Shown in pieces: positions 9,118 through 16,143 of a stretch of 64,000 bases of DNA. This DNA comes from Oceanobacter kriegii DSM 6294 (GTDB taxonomy: Bacteria > Pseudomonadota > Gammaproteobacteria > Pseudomonadales > Oceanobacteraceae). The notes beneath the pieces were generated by a model. The model was not told where the DNA came from. It was given only the letters and a program-made list of their open reading frames with translations, and made no database searches. The translations under genes were made by a program, and so were the position numbers. Positions within the stretch are counted from its first letter, which is position 1. Each line of letters opens with the position of its first letter. The DNA lies in contig NZ_KE383935.1 of NCBI RefSeq assembly GCF_000422845.1, positions 1,976 through 65,975 of the forward strand. The letters are read 5' to 3'.

Positions 9118-10158
9118 ATGACGATCAGTCGTCGACGTTTGCTCAAGCAGGGGCTGGGTGGTCTGGCAGCAGCCAGTCTGCCGCTGTGGAGTTATGCCGA
9201 GGAGGGCAGTCAGGCACTGCAGCCGGGCTGGGAACGCAAGTTTGGAGTGGCACCCAGCGGCAAACCTTCGGGTCGCATTTTGACCGCCTTTGGTGAAGAA
9301 AGCCTGGCATCGCGGCTGGCTCATGCCGGTGCTGAGCAGATGCAGAAGTTCTATCCCCCGATCGAATATCAGCACGTCAGCATGCCGGGGGATAACACCA
9401 TTCGGGCGACCCTTAATGCCAAATACGCACCGGCCGATGGCACCACCATTCTGGAGGTGCATTCACCTACGTTTAACTCATTCCCGGCGCTGTATCGTGA
9501 GTTGCCTTATGCGCAAACCGACTTCAAACCGCTGGCCATCATGTCCGAATACACGCTGTTTTTCACCGTCGGTCCGGTGGTGGACGACTCGGTTGAAACC
9601 ATTGACGACTACATCGACTGGGTGCGAGACAACCCGGAATACGCCTCCATGGGCTTCACCCAGTACGGTTCTCCCGGGCACTTTGCCCAGTTGATTTTTG
9701 CCCGCGCCAAACAACCGGCCATTCGGCCACAGCCGTACCGTGAAACCGCCATGATGGTCGAGGACATGCTCGACGGGGTACTGGCTGCCGGTATGGTGAT
9801 TGGCGGGACTCGTCTGGACTTGTATGAAAACGATACCTTGCGGGTCTTGGCGACCACATCCCGGACTCGCTATGGCGATTGGGATCATGTTCCGACATGC
9901 CGCGAGCAAGGCATCGACGACATGGACGTCGGCGGTTGGTACGGCTGGTTTGTACACCAGCAGGTCCCCGACGCGATTTACAGCGAGCTGAAAACCGCAG
10001 TGGAATTCACGGTGTCTGCGCGCGACTATTCAAAGTTGCTCAGCGCGAATGCCCTGCAACCCTCATACGACACCGACTTTGAACTCTTCTTCCGGCTGGA
10101 AGAAGAAGCCGAAAAGTATCGGGCACTGGCTCAGTCTTTCCGGTTGGGTAAGGTGTAG
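9118..10158 (+). CDS. TctC/Bug-type periplasmic binding protein with Tat signal
   Basis: 346 residues. The N-terminus carries a twin-arginine signal (SRRRLLKQGLGGLAAASLPL), so export in folded form is likely. The mature part (about 50-330) has the two-lobed tripartite-tricarboxylate binding-protein fold, with segments such as TILEVHSPTFNSFPALYRELPY, MGFTQYGSPGHF and a C-terminal GWYGWFVH block. No tctA/tctB membrane genes are nearby; instead it closes the secretion-like operon, 4 bp after the M50 fusion gene. Many Bug proteins are orphans that sense carboxylates. Here it may be an accessory chaperone or sensor, but the role is unknown. Confidence 0.75.
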   Translation: MTISRRRLLKQGLGGLAAASLPLWSYAEEGSQALQPGWERKFGVAPSGKPSGRILTAFGEESLASRLAHAGAEQMQKFYPPIEYQHVSMPGDNTIRATLNAKYAPADGTTILEVHSPTFNSFPALYRELPYAQTDFKPLAIMSEYTLFFTVGPVVDDSVETIDDYIDWVRDNPEYASMGFTQYGSPGHFAQLIFARAKQPAIRPQPYRETAMMVEDMLDGVLAAGMVIGGTRLDLYENDTLRVLATTSRTRYGDWDHVPTCREQGIDDMDVGGWYGWFVHQQVPDAIYSELKTAVEFTVSARDYSKLLSANALQPSYDTDFELFFRLEEEAEKYRALAQSFRLGKV

Positions 10159-10175
10159 AGGCCCACTATTCGACC

Positions 10176-10202
10176 GTGCTATGCCGCACTGCGGCATAGC
10201 AC
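10176..10202 (+). terminator. 12-bp perfect hairpin after the secretion-like operon
   Basis: GTGCTATGCCGC and its exact complement are separated by a 3-base loop, 18 bp after the stop codon. A weak T-rich tract follows, so termination is likely but not textbook. The rest of the gap to 10465 holds a Fur-like site and no convincing gene. Confidence 0.6.
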
Positions 10203-10385
10203 ATTGCTTGAATTTTCACGCGGATTCTTCGCATTTTAATCCTCTCTTTAACTCTTTCTTTACCTGTGTCTTGCCATTCTTGACCGTACCAAGTTGGGTC
10301 TGGGGGCCCGCTTTGTTATTCAAGCGTCAGGATCAATCAGGAAACCCTGTGTTTCTATGAATAAAAACGCCTGACATTCACTGAA

Positions 10386-10400
10386 TGTGAATTGTTCTTA
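10386..10400. promoter_or_regulatory. Fur-box-like site upstream of the DUF3649-PepSY-DUF3325 operon
   Basis: TGTGAATTGTTCTTA resembles the 7-1-7 Fur consensus TGATAATNATTATCA and is almost identical to the site at 13518 upstream of the first receptor (two differences). It lies about 66 bp before the first gene of the operon. Confidence 0.55.
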
Positions 10401-10465
10401 CTTGTATTGTGTTTTATTTTTGCGCGCTTTCCGGCCGCTGCCGGACGTGTTGAACAGGAAAGGGG

Positions 10466-10753
10466 ATGGTTATGACCTTGGCAATGGACAAGGTGCTGTT
10501 AAGCGGACGGGTACTGGCGGCCGCGGTTGGGGGCTATGCCCTGTCAGTTGTGATTTGCTTGCTGTTGGGGCAAGCCATGGAGCTGACCGACCGCGAAGCC
10601 CAGACCTTTAACAGCATGGTATTTTTTCTGGTGTATCTGGTGCTGGTGATTGTGATGTTTTCCATCGCCTCCCATAAAAAAGCCATTCTCGGAATGATCA
10701 TCGCCAATGGCGTGGTGTGGGAAATCTGGTACGCCCTTGGAGGTGCTCTGTGA
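10466..10753 (+). CDS. Small two-helix membrane protein, DUF3649 family
   Basis: 95 residues with two hydrophobic helices (about 10-35 and 50-72) and a third short hydrophobic stretch (GMIIANGVVWEIWYALGG). A second ATG six bases on (10472) fits the AGGGG ribosome-binding site equally well, so the N-terminus is uncertain by two residues. DUF3649 proteins regularly precede PepSY-type and DUF3325 genes beside siderophore receptors in pseudomonads; the biochemical role is unknown. The stop overlaps the GTG start of the next gene by 3 bases, showing translational coupling. A Fur-like site lies upstream. Confidence 0.75.
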   Translation: MVMTLAMDKVLLSGRVLAAAVGGYALSVVICLLLGQAMELTDREAQTFNSMVFFLVYLVLVIVMFSIASHKKAILGMIIANGVVWEIWYALGGAL

Positions 10754-12720
10754 AAGGAGGACTGCGTAAATCCATGACCTGGCTCCATACCTGGAGCAGT
10801 CTGATTGTTATCTGGTTGCTGTTTGCCATCTTCCTGACCGGCACCACAGCGTTTTTCAAAGACGAAATCACCCACTGGATGACACCGGAACAGCACGCCT
10901 CGGTACCCTCCGAGCACACGCTGGATGTGGCGGTCGAGCGGCTGCAAAGCGTGGCACCTTTTGCCCAAAGCTGGAGCATTAACCTGCCGGACGATCGTAG
11001 CCGTACCCTGGGCCTGAGCTGGCTGGGCGAAGGCGAAGAACAGCAGCGTCGTCGTGGGCCGCGTGAAGAACTGGACGCTGGTACAGGTCAGCCTATTGAA
11101 GGCCGGGAAACCGCTGGCGGCGATTTCCTCTACCGCTTCCACTTCGAGTTGTGGGCCATTCCTCGTGACATCGCTCGTACCATTGTGGGTGCCGCGACCA
11201 TGCTGATGTTCATTGCCATCATCAGCGGCATCATCATGCACCGTAAGATTTTTGCTGATTTCTTCACCTTCCGTCCGGGCAAGAAAACCGCTTCCTGGGT
11301 CGACGCGCACGTGGTGGGCAGTGTTCTGGCGCTGCCATTCCATATCATGATTACCTTCTCTGGATTGATCCTGCTGGCGGGTACCTTGCTGTTCTGGCAG
11401 GGCGGTGGTCACGGTGGCGGCGGCGGTGGACAAGGCGGTCAAGGAGGCCAGGGCCGTGCACCGATGGAACAACCAGGTGGCCCACAAGCGGGTGCCGAGC
11501 GCGGTGGTGCTGAGCGTGGAGGTGCTGAGCGTGGAGGTGCTGAGCGTGGAGGTGCTGAGCGTGGAGGTGCTGAACATGGTGGGCAGATGGCTATGCGTGA
11601 AGGTGCAGTGAATGGTCAAAACCCTGAAGGACGTGGCAAGCAAGGTGGCCATGCCGATATGGCAGCACTCAACGAAGTGGCCAGCACAGGTCGTCAGGGC
11701 CGCCAACCAATGGCTGACGGTGCCGGCGAACGTGGCCAACAACGCGTTGGCCGAGGTGAAGCCGCTGGTAACGGTGCCTCCGGTGACGGTATTCGCGCAG
11801 GACGTGGTGCCCGTGCAGAAGGTGAAGGCCCTCGTGGAGAACGCGGCCAGCGTCGTCAGGCGGTTCAGCGTGAAGCGGTTGAACTCGACTTGCGTGCCAT
11901 GCTGGCGGTTGCTGAACAACGTTGGCAACAACCAAGCTACAACATTTCCATCAGCAAGCCGATGACCGAGGACGCTCAGGTTACCTTGCAGCCAGCCCAT
12001 CGTACCAAGCTGAACAATGGTAAATGGGGTGTGCCATCGATGACCTTCGACGCCAGCGGCAACGTGGTTGAAGAAACCGCGACCCCGGAAGCCGACTCGG
12101 TGCTGGGTGCCTTGCGCGGCATGTTCAAGATTCTGCACGAAGCCAAATTTGCCGATATTTTTGTGCGCTGGATGTTCTTCTTCTCGGGCGTGCTGGGCAC
12201 TGTGATGGTGGGCAGTGGCGCGCTGTTGTGGAGCATCAAGCGTGAGCGTCAGCAAGCCGGAAACAAGGGCTTTGAGCTGGTCAGTGCCTTGAACCTGGCG
12301 GGTGTTGCCGGCTTGTTTGTAGCGCTGGCAACGTACTTCTGGGCTAATCGCTTGCTGCCGGTCGAAATGGCCGAGCGCCGCGATGCCGAAATCTACTGTT
12401 TCTTTGCAGCCTGGGGCCTGTGCTTGCTGCACGCTGCGGTCCTGCGTCAGAAACAAGGCTGGTTGATTCAGTTGTCGATTGCAGCAGCCATGTTCCTGTT
12501 GCTGCCAGTGCTCGACTTTATGACCTCGCCGGTAGGCTTCATTGGTGCCGTTGGCGGTGGTGACTGGATGCGCCTGAGCTTTGACCTGGTGGCCTGGTTT
12601 ACGGCGGCGGGCCTGACCACGGCGGTGCTGCACCAACGCAAGAAAGCCAAACAGCCACAACGTGGCAAGCGCAAGGACAGCAAGCCTGCGAAACCACAAT
12701 TGAAGGAGGGCCAGGCATGA
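10750..12720 (+). CDS. PepSY-associated membrane protein with long Gly-rich insert
   Basis: 656 residues from GTG 10750, which has a GGAGG site 6 bases upstream and overlaps the previous stop; an internal ATG at 10774 is less well placed. The N-terminal helix (SMTWLHTWSSLIVIWLLFAIFLTGTTAFFK) and further spans match the PiuB/PepSY-associated TM family, thought to act in siderophore-iron reduction at the inner membrane. Between the third and fourth membrane regions (about residues 215-370) is a Gly/Arg/Glu/Gln-rich insert with GAERG pentapeptide repeats and RG-rich tracts. The family is usually 400-500 residues without it. Last base overlap with the next gene is ATGA. Confidence 0.8.
   Translation: MKGGLRKSMTWLHTWSSLIVIWLLFAIFLTGTTAFFKDEITHWMTPEQHASVPSEHTLDVAVERLQSVAPFAQSWSINLPDDRSRTLGLSWLGEGEEQQRRRGPREELDAGTGQPIEGRETAGGDFLYRFHFELWAIPRDIARTIVGAATMLMFIAIISGIIMHRKIFADFFTFRPGKKTASWVDAHVVGSVLALPFHIMITFSGLILLAGTLLFWQGGGHGGGGGGQGGQGGQGRAPMEQPGGPQAGAERGGAERGGAERGGAERGGAERGGAEHGGQMAMREGAVNGQNPEGRGKQGGHADMAALNEVASTGRQGRQPMADGAGERGQQRVGRGEAAGNGASGDGIRAGRGARAEGEGPRGERGQRRQAVQREAVELDLRAMLAVAEQRWQQPSYNISISKPMTEDAQVTLQPAHRTKLNNGKWGVPSMTFDASGNVVEETATPEADSVLGALRGMFKILHEAKFADIFVRWMFFFSGVLGTVMVGSGALLWSIKRERQQAGNKGFELVSALNLAGVAGLFVALATYFWANRLLPVEMAERRDAEIYCFFAAWGLCLLHAAVLRQKQGWLIQLSIAAAMFLLLPVLDFMTSPVGFIGAVGGGDWMRLSFDLVAWFTAAGLTTAVLHQRKKAKQPQRGKRKDSKPAKPQLKEGQA
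11491..11580 (+). repeat. Six tandem 15-bp coding repeats (GAERG)
   Basis: Units begin at 11491, 11506, 11521, 11536, 11551 and 11566. Units 2-5 are identical (GGTGCTGAGCGTGGA); the first and last are degenerate. The repeat is in frame inside the PepSY-family gene, so copy-number change would lengthen or shorten the insert without a frameshift. Confidence 0.9.
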
Positions 12721-13046
12721 TTGTGCTGACGATTTTGGTGCTGGTGCTGGGTTTTGTGCACTTCGCGGTATCGACCCGCTCGTTCTACAAAGTGGTGTTT
12801 GGCAAAGGCTTCCCGAGCAAGGCAGCCCGTAACTGGCTGCATTTGGTGGGGTACGGTTATCTGGCACTGGGGCTGTGGCTTTGCTATCAGTTCCGCCAGG
12901 ACCACGTGGCGATTCTGATCTGGGTTGGATTGCTGCATCTGGCGGCTGTTCTGGTTGCCATGATGCTGACTTACGCTCCGGCCCTGTTCAAACAGAGCTG
13001 GCGCTTTGGCTGCCTCGGACGCTTGGGGCAGAAGTGGTTGGCATAA
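12717..13046 (+). CDS. Small membrane protein, DUF3325 family
   Basis: 109 residues with three hydrophobic helices (about 1-20, 45-65, 70-95). The start overlaps the previous stop by four bases (ATGA). DUF3325 proteins occur next to DUF3649 and PepSY proteins in Fur-controlled siderophore loci; their activity has not been worked out. A strong terminator 29 bp after the stop ends the three-gene operon. Confidence 0.75.
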   Translation: MIVLTILVLVLGFVHFAVSTRSFYKVVFGKGFPSKAARNWLHLVGYGYLALGLWLCYQFRQDHVAILIWVGLLHLAAVLVAMMLTYAPALFKQSWRFGCLGRLGQKWLA

Positions 13047-13074
13047 CGCAATAGCGATAAGCTCGCATCGAAAT

Positions 13075-13101
13075 AAAACCGGCAAATTTGCCGGTTTTTT
13101 T
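13075..13101 (+). terminator. Rho-independent terminator
   Basis: A perfect 24-base palindrome (arms AAAACCGGCAAA and TTTGCCGGTTTT) runs into seven Ts, just after the DUF3325 gene. Confidence 0.9.
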
Positions 13102-13631
13102 ATGTTCGGAATTTATAGAGGGTATATGTGGCTGTTCTTCTTCTGATAATTGTCAGGATTAAATAATCTGAGGGTGGGGTGGTGGTCGTGTTTTTATATG
13201 TATCCCGGTGTCATTAAATGTCGGATTCCTAAAAATTCGATGGGTCTTTTTTTAGCTGTTTATTCACTGTTTTTTATAAGGGTATTTGGGCTAGTGTCTT
13301 TGTTGTGTGTTTTTACATTTATTTCTACATGTTCAGGCTGTTTTCAAAACGGATAAACAGCGTTTCTATGCAGATTTTTCCTCACAAACCCTGACGGTGC
13401 CTGACGTTTTGATGCGTTGTAAGACCTGATGATTCAAATATTTATTAATTTTTGTTTTGTAAATATATGACGTGTTAATAGCAACGGAATGTTGCAAATA
13501 AACAGCATAATAATTAATGCGAATTGTTTTTATTTCGATGTTTTGCGGTGGTACGCTGCGACTCCTTTTTTGAGCCTTTGCTCATATCTCTGACGAATTA
13601 ATTTGCTCTGCATTATATAAAGGAGTTTTGA
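13102..13631. other. AT-rich intergenic region before first FepA-like receptor
   Basis: About 530 bp, clearly lower in GC than the surrounding genes. It holds a Fur-like site at 13518-13532 and an AAGGAG ribosome-binding site at 13619-13624. The only open frame (about 13150-13356) has no ribosome-binding site or family resemblance and I do not call it. Confidence 0.6.
13518..13532. promoter_or_regulatory. Fur-box-like site before first receptor
   Basis: TGCGAATTGTTTTTA matches the site before the DUF3649 operon at 13 of 15 bases and lies in the AT-rich promoter region of the receptor gene, about 100 bp before its start. Confidence 0.5.
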
Positions 13632-15857
13632 ATGGCCCCTTCCCGACACTCAGTATTTCTGGCAACCCTGTTGCCATTGGCTGCGGCAATTACAGCGGTT
13701 AATGCTCATGCAGCAGATGACGGTTATGACGACCCCATCATGCTGGATACCCTGAAAGTAGAAGCCGCGTCCGAAAAGCTGAAACAAGCCCAGGGGGTGT
13801 CGGTCGTCACTGAAGAAGACATGAAGCGTCGGCCGGTATCGAACGATATTTCCGAGATCGTGCGCACCATGCCGGGCGTTAACCTGACCGGTAACTCCAG
13901 CACCGGTCAGTACGGTAACAACCGTCAGATTGATATTCGTGGCATGGGCCCGGAAAACACCCTGATCCTGATTGACGGCAAGCCGGTATTGTCGCGTAAC
14001 TCCGTCAAGATGGGCCGTTCCGGTGAGCGCAATACCCGCGGCGACAGTAACTGGGTACCGGTCGAAATGATCGAAAGCATCGAAGTGATTCGTGGCCCGG
14101 CAGCGGCCCGTTACGGTTCCGGTGCGTCCGGTGGTGTGGTCAACATCATCACCAAGAAGCCAGATACCGGCATGGCGCAAATCTCTGCTCAATACGAAAT
14201 GCCGCAGAACTCTGACGAAGGTGCCAGCAAGCGTCTGAACATCCTGATGGCAGCGCCGATGGGCGACAACGCCTCCTTGCGCACTTACTTCAACTACAAC
14301 AAGACCGATGGCGATGATCAGTACGTCAACGCCGACGATACCGTTGAAGGCAGCAGCATTGCCGCCGGTCGTGAAGGGGTGATCAACCTCGACTGGAAAT
14401 CGACCCTGACCTACCACGTTAACGACGAAAACAGCGTCGACTTTGATGTGGCCCTGAGCAAACAAGACAACATCTACGCTGGTGACAACTCCTTCCAGGG
14501 TGTGGAAAACAGCGATTACACCACCAGCAACATTGGCAGCACCACCAACAAGATGGACCGCAGCACCGCCGCCGTGACCCATCATGGCAGCTACGATTTT
14601 GGTAAATCCTTCAGCTACATCCAATACGAACGCACGGTTAACCAGCGTTTGGGTGAAGGCTCGGCTGGTGGCGGTGAAGGTGCCATCAACAGCGACGAGT
14701 GGACCACGGTTGAGATGAAAAACGTCAGCGCCAAGTCGGAGTGGGATCTGGCCTTTGAAACCCATACGCTGACGCTGGGTGCGGAAGTTCGCTACGAAAA
14801 CATGTACGACGACGTCAACAACCAGACCGATGCGCGCGTGGCAGATGATGTTGATCTGGGTGATACCGAGCTGAATGCCGAAGACCGTGATCCGGAAACC
14901 GATGCGCTGTTGCTGGGTATTTACGTCGAAGACAACCTGCAACTGCTGGACAGTCTGACCGCCACCGCGGGTCTGCGTTATGACCACCACGACATCACTG
15001 GCAGCAACTGGTCCCCAAGCCTGAACCTGTCCTGGGCCACCACTGACGAACTGACCTTCCAGGCCGGTGTGTCCAAGGCCTTCAAAGCGCCTAACCTGTA
15101 CCAGCTGAACCCGAACTACGTTTATGCGACTCGTGGTAACGGTTGTCCAAGTGACTACCCAAGCCTGGGTGGCGGTTGTTCGATTCTGGGTAATCCGGAC
15201 CTGCAAAACGAAACCTCCATCAACAAGGAAATCGGTTTCAACTACCTGGCGGCGTCTGGCTTCAACGCCGGTCTGACGTACTTCCACAACGACTACAAAA
15301 ACAAGGTCAGTACCGAAGGGACTGATCCGGTTTACACGGTTGCAGCCTCAACCGGTGATGCTGCTGACAGCACCCAGGTATTCCGTTGGGACAACATTCC
15401 GGAAGCCGTGATTGAAGGTATGGAAGGTAACCTGATGGTGCCAGTGGGTGAGACCATCGACTTCAGTCTGAACGCCACCGTGATGCTGGATTCCGAAAAC
15501 AAGACCACTGGTGAGCCGCTGTCTCTGGTACCGGATTACACCATCAACAGCAGCATCACTGCTCAGCTGAGCGACAGTGTTGAATCCACTCTGAGTGCGG
15601 TGCACTACGGCCGTACGCCAAGTGCGACCACCACTACCAGCGGTGATGAAGTTGAAAACCAGGAAGATCGCGCGCCGTACACCATCACCAACCTGGCGAT
15701 GACCTGGATGGCACCGAACGATTTTGACGTTACCTTCTCTGTGAAAAACCTGCTGAACGCCTCGGTAAAACGTGAAGGCACGTCCCTGAACGCCGGTGCC
15801 AACACCTATAACGAACCGGGCCGTAGCTTCCTGGCAGGTTTCACCAAGAAGTTCTGA
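13632..15857 (+). CDS. FepA/PfeA-type TonB-dependent siderophore receptor, copy 1
   Basis: 741 residues with a signal peptide ending AHA (about residue 27). The N-terminal region has a TonB-box-like DTLKVEA. The plug domain (about 45-170) carries GPENTLILIDGKPV, the FepA-characteristic RSGERNTRGDSNWVP block and the IEVIRGPAAARYGSGASGGVVNIITK signature. The 22-strand barrel ends in F (TKKF) as expected for outer-membrane insertion. The RSGERNTRGD block points to a catecholate siderophore such as enterobactin. It is followed after 286 bp by a close paralogue. A Fur-like site upstream predicts iron repression. Confidence 0.85.
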   Translation: MAPSRHSVFLATLLPLAAAITAVNAHAADDGYDDPIMLDTLKVEAASEKLKQAQGVSVVTEEDMKRRPVSNDISEIVRTMPGVNLTGNSSTGQYGNNRQIDIRGMGPENTLILIDGKPVLSRNSVKMGRSGERNTRGDSNWVPVEMIESIEVIRGPAAARYGSGASGGVVNIITKKPDTGMAQISAQYEMPQNSDEGASKRLNILMAAPMGDNASLRTYFNYNKTDGDDQYVNADDTVEGSSIAAGREGVINLDWKSTLTYHVNDENSVDFDVALSKQDNIYAGDNSFQGVENSDYTTSNIGSTTNKMDRSTAAVTHHGSYDFGKSFSYIQYERTVNQRLGEGSAGGGEGAINSDEWTTVEMKNVSAKSEWDLAFETHTLTLGAEVRYENMYDDVNNQTDARVADDVDLGDTELNAEDRDPETDALLLGIYVEDNLQLLDSLTATAGLRYDHHDITGSNWSPSLNLSWATTDELTFQAGVSKAFKAPNLYQLNPNYVYATRGNGCPSDYPSLGGGCSILGNPDLQNETSINKEIGFNYLAASGFNAGLTYFHNDYKNKVSTEGTDPVYTVAASTGDAADSTQVFRWDNIPEAVIEGMEGNLMVPVGETIDFSLNATVMLDSENKTTGEPLSLVPDYTINSSITAQLSDSVESTLSAVHYGRTPSATTTTSGDEVENQEDRAPYTITNLAMTWMAPNDFDVTFSVKNLLNASVKREGTSLNAGANTYNEPGRSFLAGFTKKF

Positions 15858-15906
15858 TCTGCTTCGGGATTAACACTCAGCCACAACGCTGTGTTTCATG
15901 ATGATT

Positions 15907-15935
15907 GGCCACTCCTTGCGAGTGGCCTTTTTTTT
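15907..15935 (+). terminator. Rho-independent terminator after receptor copy 1
   Basis: GGCCACTC and GAGTGGCC arms with a 5-base loop are followed by eight Ts. Confidence 0.9.
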
Positions 15936-16030
15936 GCCCGGATTACAGGAATTGTCTAGCAAAAAATGGTGCTAATAGATAGCTCTATTAGTGGAAACTG
16001 ATCGTTTCTTAATGAAAGCAAATATACAAA

Positions 16031-16045
16031 TGATAATGATTTACA
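16031..16045. promoter_or_regulatory. Fur box before second receptor
   Basis: TGATAATGATTTACA has a perfect left half (TGATAAT) and a recognisable right half of the 7-1-7 Fur consensus. It is the best Fur match of the three iron promoters and lies about 100 bp before the start codon. Confidence 0.7.
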
Positions 16046-16143
16046 TAATACTTCACATGAGTGTTAAGATGCGCCAACTTTTATGACACTCGTTGCTGTA
16101 AGTTGACAAATTGTGACCTACAGCACTTCAAAAGGAGTCCTGG

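Noticed and set aside
10534-12867. Long minus-strand open frame (777 codons) opposite the PepSY gene
   Set aside because: It spans three well-supported plus-strand genes, is Thr/Ala/His/Gln-rich and has no recognisable domain.
13150-13356. 68-codon open frame in the AT-rich gap before the first receptor
   Set aside because: No ribosome-binding site and no similarity to a known protein; the region reads as promoter sequence.
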